Origin: Brevibacterium sp. CS2
GTDB taxonomy: Bacteria > Actinomycetota > Actinomycetes > Actinomycetales > Brevibacteriaceae
Length of the DNA stretch: 64,000 nucleotides
Reading direction: 5' to 3'
Assembly (NCBI RefSeq): GCF_005280295.1
Contig: NZ_CP040020.1
Span: forward strand, 1,674,001-1,738,000
The position numbers and the translations under genes are program-made. Every line of letters begins with the position of its first letter. The stretch's first letter is position 1. Shown here in pieces: positions 31,017 to 39,689 of this stretch. The notes under the pieces are model-generated. The model was not told the DNA's origin and made no database searches. It worked only from the letters and a program-made list of their open reading frames with translations.

Positions 31017-31730
31017 TCAGACCGCACCGACCGGGACTTCCTCATCCTTGCGGGAATCGGTGACTACAGACTGACAATCGCCGGCAGCACCGACCTGGCC
31101 CATGGATCCGATGAGGTGGTGACGGTTCAGGGCGTGCACGAACTTCCGTGACCGGAACTGGGAGCCTCTATCCGAATGCACGATGCAACCGGCGGCGTCA
31201 CGGCGTCGAGATACCGCGCTGTCCAGGGCATTCACCGCGAGACAAGCCTTCATCCGGTCGCTCATCGAGTAGCCCACGATCCGGCCGGAGAACACGTCCT
31301 TGATGGCGCAGAGGTAGAGCTTGCCCTCGTCGGTCCAGTGCTCGGTGATGTCGGTCAGCCACAGCTCGTTGACGTCATCGGCGGAGAAGTCCCGCTTCAC
31401 AAGGTCGTCATGGACGGGCGGTCCAGGGCGCTTCCCGTTCTTGCCGCGCTTCTTTCCGAACACGGACCACCACTGGTTGTCCCGGCAGATCCTCCACGCC
31501 GTCCGCTCACACATCACCTCGCCGGACTCTGCGGCTTCACTGACGAGGAACCGGTAGCCGAACTCGGGGTCGTCGCGGTGGGCGTCCAACAGTGCGTTTG
31601 CTCGGTAGGCCTCGGTCAGCTCGGCTGTGGTGACCTGCTGGTGCCGCCAGCGATAGTAGGGCTGACGGGAGAGCTTCAAGACCCGCAGGGACACCGCGAC
31701 GGGGATCCCGTCGGCGGCGAGCTCGCTCAC
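31017..31730 (-). pseudogene. IS3-family transposase orfB, 3'-truncated
   Basis: A good IS3 orfB from ATG 31730: LWLTDITEHW (D) and CIVHSDRGSQFRS (D) are present. After GSMGQVGAAGD near 31080 the sequence departs from the family and runs into CQSVVTDSRKDEE, so the third catalytic residue (Glu) and the C-terminus are missing. It cannot transpose on its own. Confidence 0.85.
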
Positions 31731-32035
31731 GAGCGGGTAGAACCTTTTCCCGGCAGGTTCGCCTGGGACAGGTAGGCGGCAGCACGACGCAGGACCTCGT
31801 TCTCCTGCTCCAGCAACCGGTTCCGGCGGCAGAGCTCGCGCAGTTCCGTCGAGTCCTCACGGGTCTTCCCGGGGCGATTGCCGTCGTCGATGTCTGCTTG
31901 GCGGATCCATTTGTGGAGCGTCATCTCGTGGACGCCGAAGTCCTTCGCGATCTGCGCGATGGTGACGCCGTCCTCGCGGGACCGGGCGACTCGCACGACG
32001 TCCTCGCGGAACTCCTGGGGGTAGGGAGCGGGCAT
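31727..32035 (-). CDS. IS3-family transposase orfA (of the truncated copy)
   Basis: 102 residues from ATG 32035. HTH ITIAQIAKDF-type region (VTIAQIAKDFGVHEMTLHKW) and a coiled coil (RRNRLLEQENEVLRRAAAY). It overlaps the orfB start by four bases (ATGA). The element probably extended to about 32101. Confidence 0.82.
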   Translation of the reverse strand: MPAPYPQEFREDVVRVARSREDGVTIAQIAKDFGVHEMTLHKWIRQADIDDGNRPGKTREDSTELRELCRRNRLLEQENEVLRRAAAYLSQANLPGKGSTRS

Positions 32036-32115
32036 GGTGCACATCCTTCCAGGCCGCCCAGTGGGCAAGCCAGATCAGATGACCTGACGTACAGTCTGGT
32101 TTCCACTCGCTCTGA

Positions 32116-32413
32116 CTAGCTTCCGGCGGTGAGTGGTTGAATCGTGTGGGCGAGGTCGTAGTCATGCGGCGTGGAGTACGCGAGGCCGGAGTGGCGGCGT
32201 CGACGGTTGTAGAACACCTCGATGTACTCGAAGATCGCGTTCGCCAACTCGACCCTGGTCCGCCACTTCTGGCGGTTGAGCAATTCGATCTGCATCGAGG
32301 ACCAGAAGGACTCCATCATCGCATTGTCGAGCCCATCACCCACGGTCCCGAAGGACGGCAGCAGTCCTGCTGAGCGGATCTTCTGGGTGAACACCCACGA
32401 GGTGAACTTGGGG
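32116..32413 (-). pseudogene. Remnant of a third IS3-family transposase (orfB C-terminus)
   Basis: The frame encodes only the last part of an IS3 integrase: a segment with GTVGDGLDNAMMESFW (catalytic Glu), then ELLNRQKWRTRVELANAIFE and FYNRRRRHSGL. The N-terminal half is absent: the sequence is replaced at 32414 by the inverted repeat of the next IS3 element. It differs from both neighbouring IS3 copies. Confidence 0.8.
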
Positions 32414-32462
32414 TGTATCAAGGTTCTTGGACAGTTCCTCTTGATGGGAGAGGATCAAGAGC

Positions 32463-32756
32463 ATGGCAAGTGCATCACGGCGGAAGTTCAGCCCGCAGTT
32501 CAAGGCTGAGGCGGTCCAGCTGGTCGTGCAGAACGATCGGCCGATCGTCGAGGTGGCCGGCGAGCTGCAGGTCAATCCGGGGACTTTGGGCAATTGGGTC
32601 AAGCGTTACCGGCAGGACAACCCGGAACCGGTTCAAGAGTTGAAGCCGGCCGATCACGCTCGGCTGGCTGAGTTGGAAGACGAGGTCCGGCGGCTGCGGA
32701 TGGAGAACGAGTTCTTAAAAAAAGCCGCGGCCTTCTTCGCCAGGGAGCAGGACTGA
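32463..32756 (+). CDS. IS3-family transposase orfA
   Basis: 97 residues with HTH (IVEVAGELQVNPGTLGNWVK) and coiled coil (LAELEDEVRRLRMENEFLKK). Seven A residues at 32717-32723 form the heptamer A-AAA-AAA in frame, a classic -1 slippery site leading into orfB. Confidence 0.9.
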   Translation: MASASRRKFSPQFKAEAVQLVVQNDRPIVEVAGELQVNPGTLGNWVKRYRQDNPEPVQELKPADHARLAELEDEVRRLRMENEFLKKAAAFFAREQD

Positions 32757-32809
32757 ATGAGAAGTCAGCCCTGATCGAGGCGGAGAAGGGAAACTATCCG
32801 ATCAGCTGG

Positions 32810-33658
32810 ATGTGTCAGAAGCTGGGCGTGGCCCGGTCGTCGTTCTACGCGTGGCGGGCTCGAGTCGGGACCCTCACGGCGACGCAGGCGCGTCGCGAGG
32901 CTCTGAAGAGCGAGATCGTACGGGTCTTCGCACAGCAGCGCGGGACTGCGGGATGCCGGCGGATCGCGGCCGAGCTCAACGACAACGAGTTCCCCTGCTC
33001 TGTGGGACTGGTGGCCGATCTGATGCGCGAACTGGGGCTGGCTGCGATCCAGAAGCGCGCCTACAAGCGCACTACCGTCGTCGATGAGCAGGCCCAGGTT
33101 TTCACCGATCGGCTGGAACGCGACTTCGACCCGGACTCTTATGCGCCGGGGCAGGCGCTGGTCGGCGACATCACCTACCTGCGCACCGGCCAAGGCTGGT
33201 TGTATCTGGCCACGGTGATCGATTTGGCTACGCGCATGGTCATCGGCTGGCAGATCGCCGAGCGCATGCGCGCCAGCCTGGTCGTCGATGCTCTTGAGAT
33301 GGCGCGCACGCAAGGCGGAGCCACGGCAGGAGCGATTTTCCATTCCGACCATGGATCGCAGTACACCTCGGATGAGTTCACCCGTTATTGCAGTGAGAAC
33401 GGGGTTTTCCAGTCGATGGGTCGGACAGGGGTGTGCTGGGACAACGCGGCGGCCGAATCGTTCTTCGCCACTTTGAAGAACGAGATGTACTACCAGCAAG
33501 TCTTCGAGACCCGCGGTCGAGCCCGGCTGGCGGTGGCTGAGTACATCGAGGTGTTCTACAACCGCCGTCGGCGCCACTCAGCGCTGAGCTACCGGACACC
33601 GGTACAAGCTTGGAACGATCACCACGGCGCCGCTGAAGACCTCGTCCAGGCGGCCTGA
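32810..33658 (+). CDS. IS3-family transposase orfB
   Basis: 282 residues from ATG 32810; in the OrfAB fusion the frame is open from about 32720 and includes SALIEAEKGNYPISW. DDE residues: LVGDITYLRTG (D), IFHSDHGSQYTS (D), NAAAESFFATLKNE (E). The C-terminus FYNRRRRHSALSYRTP is complete. Probably functional. Confidence 0.92.
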   Translation: MCQKLGVARSSFYAWRARVGTLTATQARREALKSEIVRVFAQQRGTAGCRRIAAELNDNEFPCSVGLVADLMRELGLAAIQKRAYKRTTVVDEQAQVFTDRLERDFDPDSYAPGQALVGDITYLRTGQGWLYLATVIDLATRMVIGWQIAERMRASLVVDALEMARTQGGATAGAIFHSDHGSQYTSDEFTRYCSENGVFQSMGRTGVCWDNAAAESFFATLKNEMYYQQVFETRGRARLAVAEYIEVFYNRRRRHSALSYRTPVQAWNDHHGAAEDLVQAA

Positions 33659-33753
33659 GCAGAGAAGGAAAACTCGTAGGGACTGTCCACATTCCTTGAC
33701 ACAGCCCAGCAGTCCCAACTAAACCCTCAGCAGTCCCGGGCTTCATGCCATCC

Positions 33754-34008
33754 ATGCGGGTCACCATCGAGGGCGAGGTGTTCGCGATCGCCCGGCGCGC
33801 GGACGGCACCGTGGACCACGACTGGCTCTGCGGGCCGAATCCCGGGTACGGGTTCTCCGGCAGCCCGATCGTCAGTCGGCCCACCCCGGATGACCACCTC
33901 GTGGAGATCCGTGCGTTCCTCCTAGAGATCGATCCGCGGACCGGCATCCACCGCGATGACAAGGACGCCGCCGAGGTCGACAACCGGCACGGCTCCGGGA
34001 CCGGCTAA
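33754..34008 (+). CDS. Small conserved hypothetical protein
   Basis: 84 residues from ATG 33754 (an ATG nine bases earlier is possible). It begins MRVTIEGEVFAIARRADGT, contains YGFSGSPIVS and VEIRAFLLEIDP, and has the CTC/GTC codon style of chromosomal genes. Being the first gene beyond the IS pile, its promoter region may be IS-derived. No function recognised. Confidence 0.6.
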   Translation: MRVTIEGEVFAIARRADGTVDHDWLCGPNPGYGFSGSPIVSRPTPDDHLVEIRAFLLEIDPRTGIHRDDKDAAEVDNRHGSGTG

Positions 34009-34134
34009 GACCCAGCTGGCGCGGCGCCTCCGGTACCCTGCCCTCTGTGCGTCAGTGCGTCCGTGCGCCCGGATATGATGCACAGCACATCGGTTCGCGC
34101 CTGACACCCAGGCCTGCCCGAGTCCGCTCCGGGG

Positions 34135-35493
34135 GTGTCCGTGCTCGTCGTCATCGTTCCGATCGCCCTGCTGTTCCTCATCGCGCTCGTCAGACGGATC
34201 CCCCTCATCGGAGGGGACATCCGAGCGGCACTTCTCATCGCCGGCGTGGCGGCCGCGCTGATCGGAGGGGTGGGCCCGGGGGAGTTCGCGCTCGGCGTGG
34301 TCGACGGCGTCGACAAGCTCGCCTGGGTCATGGCGCTGAGCCTGTTCGGCGCGATCTATGCCGAATCGCAGGTGCGGCTCGGCACGATGACCGCGGTCCT
34401 CGACACCCTGCGCAGCCTGTTCGGGGGCTCGCCCAAAGGCCTCATCGCAGCGATCTTCATCACTCTGACCCTCGCCGGCTCCCTGCTCGGCGACGCGATC
34501 GCCGCCGCCACCGTCATCGGCTTCCTCGTCATCACCGCGCTCGCCGAGCTCAAGGTCAAGCCCGAGCAGATCGCGATGATGATCATGGTCGGTGCCTCGA
34601 TCGGTTCGATCATGCCGCCGATCGCTCAGGCGGTCTTCCTCTCCGCCTCCCTCGTCGGGACCGACCCGGGCTCCGTCGTCCTCATCGCCTACATCACCGT
34701 GAGCATCGCCCTCGTCCTCGCGGTCCTCGAATCCTTCCGCTTCGTGAAGGGCCGCACCCTGCCGCCGGAGCTGCGTCCCAGCGAACCGCTGGGCACGATG
34801 CTCGGCCGCACCTGGCCGGTGTTCGGGCCGCTCGCCGTGCTCATCGCCATCGTCATCCTCAACAGCGGCTTCGGCCTCAACGTCTTCACCGCGGTGCCCG
34901 GCCTCGGCGGACTCGTCGCCACGCTCGAGACCGTGCCGGTCGTCAAGGGACTCGTCCACGTCGTCGTGCTCGCGATCATCGTCTCCACCCTCGTCACCCT
35001 GTGCTACCCCCGTGCCCGACGGCAGGCCGGCAGCATCGTCGCGACCGGCCTCGGGAACGTGCGGCAGACACTGCTCATCCAGCTCTGCGCCGGCTTCATG
35101 GTCGGGATGTTCTACGCCTCCGGCGCGGTGGATCAGGTCTCCGCGGCTGCCGAGGGTCTCGACTCCCAGGCGGTGGCATTCGGCGGGTTGATCGGTCTCG
35201 CGGTGCTCGGCATGCTCACCGGCTCGCAGACCACCGCGCAGACGGTCGTCATCCCGTTCGCCGCCCCCATCCTGCTCGCCTCGGCCGCCGACCCGGTGAA
35301 CGTGGCCCTCGGTGCCTCGCACATCGCCTCGGGAGCGCAGAACCTCCCACCGGTGGGGCTCACCGCCTTCGTCGTGTGCGGGCTCGTCGGTGCGACGCTC
35401 AAGACGAAGGTCGATCCGGTGAAGACGATGCTCCTCGCGCTGCCGAACTCGCTCTACTTCATGCTCGTCGGCCTCGTGTTCTGGCTCCTCTGA
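34135..35493 (+). CDS. TRAP/DctM-like large permease family transporter
   Basis: 452 residues, about twelve helices and no soluble domain. A GSLLGDAIAAATVIGFLV loop, MVGASIGSIMPPIAQAVFLS and a second-half repeat (TGSQTTAQTVVIPFAAPILL) recall DctM-type ion transporters with inverted repeats. No TRAP small subunit or binding protein is adjacent, so it may work alone as a carboxylate symporter. Start GTG at 34135; the substrate is unknown. Confidence 0.6.
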   Translation: MSVLVVIVPIALLFLIALVRRIPLIGGDIRAALLIAGVAAALIGGVGPGEFALGVVDGVDKLAWVMALSLFGAIYAESQVRLGTMTAVLDTLRSLFGGSPKGLIAAIFITLTLAGSLLGDAIAAATVIGFLVITALAELKVKPEQIAMMIMVGASIGSIMPPIAQAVFLSASLVGTDPGSVVLIAYITVSIALVLAVLESFRFVKGRTLPPELRPSEPLGTMLGRTWPVFGPLAVLIAIVILNSGFGLNVFTAVPGLGGLVATLETVPVVKGLVHVVVLAIIVSTLVTLCYPRARRQAGSIVATGLGNVRQTLLIQLCAGFMVGMFYASGAVDQVSAAAEGLDSQAVAFGGLIGLAVLGMLTGSQTTAQTVVIPFAAPILLASAADPVNVALGASHIASGAQNLPPVGLTAFVVCGLVGATLKTKVDPVKTMLLALPNSLYFMLVGLVFWLL

Positions 35494-35523
35494 GCAGGCG
35501 ACCGCCCATTTCAGTCGGCGCTG

Positions 35524-35586
35524 CGCTCATCAGCGCCGGCGGCCCGCTCATCAGCGCCGGCGGCCCGCTCATCCGAGCCGGCGGCC
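35524..35586. repeat. Three 21-base tandem repeats
   Basis: The unit CGCTCATCAGCGCCGGCGGCC starts at 35524, 35545 and 35566; the third is diverged. It lies between convergent genes and enters the 3' end of the EamA gene, whose last codons are therefore likely repeat-derived. Confidence 0.85.
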
Positions 35587-36495
35587 GGCGGGATCCTCTC
35601 CGTCGGCCTCCGACGCGGGGCCGACGCGTCCAGGAAGAGCTGAGCGCGCCTCGGCGACCCGGGCCACTCCCACCCCGACGAGTGACACCACGACGCCGGC
35701 CACCTGGAGGAGGGTGAGGGTGTCGCCGAACAGCAGGTACGTCTGCACGGCGGCGAGCGGCGGGGCGGCGAGCACGACGATCGCCACGGTCGTCGGGGAG
35801 GTCGTGCGCACGAGGTGGAGCATGAGCGCCATCCCGACGACGGAGATCCCGAGCACCGACCATGCGAGCGCGCCGAACAGCTGCAGGCTCGGCCCGGGCA
35901 GGCGCTCGCCGAGCAGGAGCGCAGCGAGCACGGCGACGAGCGCGCCGCCTGTCATCTGCCAGGCGAGCGAGGGCAGCATCGCCGCGGTGCGCACGCGCGG
36001 CTGGAGCATGATGCCGATCGTCAGCCCGGTGATCGCGAGCACGGCGAGGACGAGGAGGAGCCCGGTGATCGCACCGCTGCGCATCCCGGGGCCGAGCACG
36101 AGCACGAGCCCGGTGAGCGACACGGCGATGCCGAGGACGACGGTGACCCGCGGTGCTCGGCGGGTGAGCAGGGCGACGACGAGCACGGTGAGCACCGGCT
36201 GCCAGCCGCCGAACAGGGCCATGATGCCGGCCGGCAGTCCGTCGGCGATCGCGATGTAGACGAGGCACAGGTACACGCCGTTGACGAGCGCGCCGATCCC
36301 CAGGTGCGCCCCGACGGTGCGGGCATCCGGCATCGGCGGGCGCCGGATCGCGCACACGGCGAAGAGGAGCACCGCGGCGATCCCGAACCGCAGCGCGAGG
36401 AAGACGTTGGGCTCCGCGGCGCCGTGGATGAACCGGCCGACGACGAAACCCGTCGACCAGATGAAGGCGAACGCCGCCGCGGCGAGGACTCCCAT
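35569..36495 (-). CDS. EamA/DMT-family transporter
   Basis: 308 residues with ten helices in two EamA repeats (AFIWSTGFVVGRF starts the first; AWSVLGISVVGMALMLHL is in the second). Such DMT proteins export amino acids or metabolites. TAGGCT on the minus strand (36502-36507) lies six bases before the ATG, a leaderless arrangement. The C-terminal 30 residues are polar and unconserved. Confidence 0.85.
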   Translation of the reverse strand: MGVLAAAAFAFIWSTGFVVGRFIHGAAEPNVFLALRFGIAAVLLFAVCAIRRPPMPDARTVGAHLGIGALVNGVYLCLVYIAIADGLPAGIMALFGGWQPVLTVLVVALLTRRAPRVTVVLGIAVSLTGLVLVLGPGMRSGAITGLLLVLAVLAITGLTIGIMLQPRVRTAAMLPSLAWQMTGGALVAVLAALLLGERLPGPSLQLFGALAWSVLGISVVGMALMLHLVRTTSPTTVAIVVLAAPPLAAVQTYLLFGDTLTLLQVAGVVVSLVGVGVARVAEARSALPGRVGPASEADGEDPAGRRLG

Positions 36496-36545
36496 GGGCT
36501 CAGCCTAGAGCCCGGCCATCGCGGCGACGGCAGCGGCGGCGGGAC

Positions 36546-37520
36546 TCAGTCGCCGAGGCGCGCGAAGAGGTCCTTCTTCGCCTGCTCGAACTCGTCGGCC
36601 AGGCGTGCGACGAGGTCCGCGGTCGGGAGCGATTCGGTGATCGCGCCGACACCCTGGCCCGAGCCCCAGATGTCCTTCCAGGCCTTGGCCTCGGTGTTGC
36701 CGCCGGAGCCGAAGTTCATCTTCGAGGGATCGGACTCCGGGAGGTCGTTCGGATCGAGGCCGGCCGCCTCGATCGATCCGCGCAGGTAGTTGCCGTGGAC
36801 GCCGGTGAACAGGTTGGAGTACACGATGTCGTCGGCCCCGGACTCGACGATCATCTTCCGGTAGCCGTCCTGGATGTTCGCCTCCGGGGTGGAGAGGAAG
36901 GCGGAGCCGATGTATGCGAAGTCCGCGCCTGTGGCGAGGGCGGCGAGGACCGACTGGCCGTGGGCGATCGCGCCGGACAGGGCGATCGGTCCGTCGAACC
37001 AGGCACGGATCTCGCGCATGAGAGCGAACGGCGACTGCGGTCCGGCGTGCCCGCCGGCTCCGGCGGCGACGGGGATGAGGCCGTCGGCGCCCTTCTCGAT
37101 CGCCTTGTGGGCGAACCGGTTGTTGATGACGTCGTGGAGCACCGCACCGCCGTAGGAGTGGACGGCCTCGTACACGTCCTCGCGCGCGCCGAGCGAGGTG
37201 ATGACGAGCGGCACCTCGTGCTTGACGACGAGCTCGAGGTCCTCCTCAAGGCGGTTGTTCGTCTTGTGGACGATGAAGTTCGCGGCGAAGGTGCCCACGG
37301 GCTCGCCCGGATGGGCCTTGGCATAGGCCTCGTTGGACTCCCGGATGTCGTGGAACCACTCGTCGAGCATCGGCAGCGGGCGGGCGTTGAGCGTGGGGAA
37401 CGCCCCGATCACGCCGGCCTGGCACTGGGCCTTGACGAGCTCCGGTCCGGATGCGATGAACTGCGGGGATGCGATGACGGGCAGTCGCAGCGGGCGGGTG
37501 AGCACATCGGGCAGAGCCAT
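36546..37520 (-). CDS. Nitronate monooxygenase family flavoprotein
   Basis: 324 residues. FMN-binding TIM barrel: VIASPQFIASGPELVKAQCQ at the start, VAAGAGGHAGPQSPFAL (family motif with the catalytic-base region) and LATGADFAYIGSAFL. It oxidises alkyl nitronates such as propionate 3-nitronate; related proteins act as enoyl reductases. Start ATG 37520 with GAGGAG. A single-gene unit, facing the end of the EamA gene's promoter. Confidence 0.86.
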   Translation of the reverse strand: MALPDVLTRPLRLPVIASPQFIASGPELVKAQCQAGVIGAFPTLNARPLPMLDEWFHDIRESNEAYAKAHPGEPVGTFAANFIVHKTNNRLEEDLELVVKHEVPLVITSLGAREDVYEAVHSYGGAVLHDVINNRFAHKAIEKGADGLIPVAAGAGGHAGPQSPFALMREIRAWFDGPIALSGAIAHGQSVLAALATGADFAYIGSAFLSTPEANIQDGYRKMIVESGADDIVYSNLFTGVHGNYLRGSIEAAGLDPNDLPESDPSKMNFGSGGNTEAKAWKDIWGSGQGVGAITESLPTADLVARLADEFEQAKKDLFARLGD

Positions 37521-37631
37521 GAGTTCTCCTCAGAATGTCGACGATGGCGCGGGCGTCCGCGGACGCCTCTCCTCTAGGACTTTAACGCAACTGCATGGAA
37601 GGTGAAAGAGTCAGGGCTGACTGAATGCGAC

Positions 37632-37668
37632 GTTCCCCCAGGTCGATGTTCTGACCTGGGGGAACTTT
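37632..37668. terminator. Hairpin in the gap between the valine operon and nitronate monooxygenase
   Basis: A perfect 13-base stem (GTTCCCCCAGGTC at 37632-37644 and its complement at 37653-37665) with an eight-base loop, followed by TTT on the plus strand. On the minus strand it sits about 200 bases past the last gene of the valine operon but has no U-run in that direction. The rest of 37521-37860 holds GC-rich sequence with CCGACGAGCC repeats and no gene. Confidence 0.6.
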
Positions 37669-37860
37669 CGGTGCTCCTGGGTGAGCTGCGAGGTGTGCGT
37701 TCGTGCGCATCGGCGAACGAACGTCCGGTACACGACAGGGCGCCGGGCGTGCAGGGCGGTCCGACCGCGGTCGTGCCCGTGCCCCGGGCCGCGAAGCCGA
37801 CGAGCCGAAGTCGCCGACGAGCCAAGGCCGCCGGCGAGCCCGGGCCGCGCAGCCGCCGGC

Positions 37861-38637
37861 TCAGGTGTGGGTGAAGCCCGGCTCGCGCTTCTCGACGAAG
37901 GCGGCCATGCCCTCGCTCTGATCGTTCGTCGCGAGCGAGGCGTGGAACAGCCGGCGCTCGTAGCGCAGCCCCTGCTCGAGCGTGGTCTCGAAGGCGACGT
38001 TGATCGCCTCCTTGACCATCGCCGAGGCGATCTGCGACTTCGCCGCGATCGTCGCGGCGATCTCCTTCGCCTCGTCGAGCAGCTGCTCGTGCTCGACGAC
38101 GCGGGCGACGAGCCCGGAGCGCTCGGCCTCCTCGGCGCCGATCATGCGGCCGGTGAGGCACAGGTCCATCGCCTTGGCCTTGCCGATCGCACGGGTCAGT
38201 CGTTGGGAGCCGCCCATCCCGGGGAGCACCCCGAGGTTGATCTCGGGCTGGCCGAACTTCGCCTTGGTCGAGGCGACGAGGATGTCGCACATCATCGCGA
38301 GCTCGCAGCCGCCGCCGAGCGCGAAGCCGTTGACCGCGGCGATGATCGGCACCCGGACCTCGGACAGGCGGGTCCACCCGGCGAACCAATCGGCCTTGTA
38401 CGCGGTCGCGAAGTCGAGGCTCTGCATCTCCTTGATGTCGGCTCCGGCGGCGAACGCGCGGTCCGCGCCGGTGATGATGATCGCCGACACCTCGGGATCG
38501 GCATCGAGCTGCGCGGCGGCCGCGGTGACGTCGGTGAGCACCTGCAGATTCAGCGCGTTGAGGGCCTTGGGGCGGTTGAGAGTGATGATGCCGTAGCCCT
38601 CACCCTTCTCCACGAGCACGGTGTCGAAATCGGTCAT
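37861..38637 (-). CDS. Enoyl-CoA hydratase
   Basis: 258 residues, crotonase fold. The oxyanion hole is formed by [11 protein letters not shown] and [16 protein letters not shown]. The two catalytic acids match short-chain hydratases: the Glu of GGGCELAMM and the Glu of [16 protein letters not shown]. It likely hydrates methacrylyl-CoA in valine degradation, given the operon. The ATG overlaps the preceding stop (ATGA). Confidence 0.9.
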   Translation of the reverse strand: MTDFDTVLVEKGEGYGIITLNRPKALNALNLQVLTDVTAAAAQLDADPEVSAIIITGADRAFAAGADIKEMQSLDFATAYKADWFAGWTRLSEVRVPIIAAVNGFALGGGCELAMMCDILVASTKAKFGQPEINLGVLPGMGGSQRLTRAIGKAKAMDLCLTGRMIGAEEAERSGLVARVVEHEQLLDEAKEIAATIAAKSQIASAMVKEAINVAFETTLEQGLRYERRLFHASLATNDQSEGMAAFVEKREPGFTHT

Positions 38638-39689
38638 GGGAAGACCGTCCTCTCCTGTTCGGTGTCGAGAATAGCCCGGATCTCGTCCTCGGTGATCCCG
38701 GCCAGCGTGGGCGGGTCCCACTGCGGATTGCGGTCCTTGTCGATGACCTGGGCGCGGATGCCCTCGGTGAGGTCGGGCCGCCGGCCGATCTCCGAGGCGG
38801 CGCGGAGATCCCGTTCGAGGACCTCCTCGAGCTTCATGTCCTTCGCGGTGCGGATCATCTCGAAGGTCACCGCGAGCGAGCGCGGGGACTTCGTCCCGAG
38901 CAGCTCCGCCGTCTTCTGCGCGTCCTCGTTCGGGTGCTGCCGCAGCCGGTCGATGATCTCGACGACGGAGTCGGCGGAGAAGCACGCGGCGATCCACCCC
39001 TCGGCCACGGAGAGCTCGTTCTCGGGGGCCTCCTCGGCGAAGCGGGCGATGACCGTGTCGACGGCGAAGGCCTCGGCCTCGAGGGCCTCGACGAGCTCGG
39101 GGATCCGGTCGCGGTCGATGTACGTGTCCGCGAGGCCGTAGGCGATCGCCGCTCCGGGTCCGACCGGTTGGCCGGTCAGTCCCATGTACATCCCGACCTC
39201 GCTCGGGAGCTGCGCGAGCAGGTAGGTGCCGCCGACGTCGGGGAACAGCCCGATCCCGGTCTCCGGCATGCCCACCTTGGTGGTCTCGGTGACCAGCCGG
39301 TGCGAGCCGTGGACGGAGACGCCCACGCCGCCGCCCATGGTGATGCCGTCGAGGATCGCGACGTAGGGCTTCGGGTACTCGGCGATGAGGTGGTTCATCG
39401 CGTACTCGTCGGCCCAGAAGGTCATGTTGCCGGCGTTCGCGCCCTCCGTGAGGTCGCGATGGATCGCCTTGATGTCACCTCCCGCGCACAGTCCGCGCTC
39501 GCCGCGGCCGGTGATGAGCACCGCGGCCACCTGGGTGTCCGTGGCCCACTGCCGCAGCGCCCGGTCGATCGTCTGCACCATGTCGGTGGACAGGGCGTTG
39601 ATCGCCTTGGGCTTGTTGAGTTCGATGCGACCGAGCGCACCGACTGTCCGAATGATGACTGTCGCCTCGTCATCGGGGGAGGTCGTCAT
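38634..39689 (-). CDS. 3-hydroxyisobutyryl-CoA hydrolase
   Basis: 351 residues, the longer length of the HIBCH branch of the crotonase family. Motifs: [37 protein letters not shown] and [18 protein letters not shown]. It releases 3-hydroxyisobutyrate from its CoA ester in valine catabolism. It ends in an ATGA overlap with the hydratase and starts directly after the dehydrogenase stop. Confidence 0.9.
   Translation of the reverse strand: MTTSPDDEATVIIRTVGALGRIELNKPKAINALSTDMVQTIDRALRQWATDTQVAAVLITGRGERGLCAGGDIKAIHRDLTEGANAGNMTFWADEYAMNHLIAEYPKPYVAILDGITMGGGVGVSVHGSHRLVTETTKVGMPETGIGLFPDVGGTYLLAQLPSEVGMYMGLTGQPVGPGAAIAYGLADTYIDRDRIPELVEALEAEAFAVDTVIARFAEEAPENELSVAEGWIAACFSADSVVEIIDRLRQHPNEDAQKTAELLGTKSPRSLAVTFEMIRTAKDMKLEEVLERDLRAASEIGRRPDLTEGIRAQVIDKDRNPQWDPPTLAGITEDEIRAILDTEQERTVFP

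Larger units (their letters stand above)
32414..33703 (+). mobile_element. IS3-family insertion sequence, intact
   Basis: 1290 bases bounded by TGTATCAAGG (32414) and inverted TGTGTCAAGG (ending 33703); the match extends over TGGACAGT further in. The flanks GGG and GCC do not match, so no target duplication is present and the two sides were probably brought together by recombination or deletion. Confidence 0.88.

Noticed and set aside
35524-35586. CRISPR array
   Set aside because: The repeats are directly tandem without spacers and no cas gene is near.
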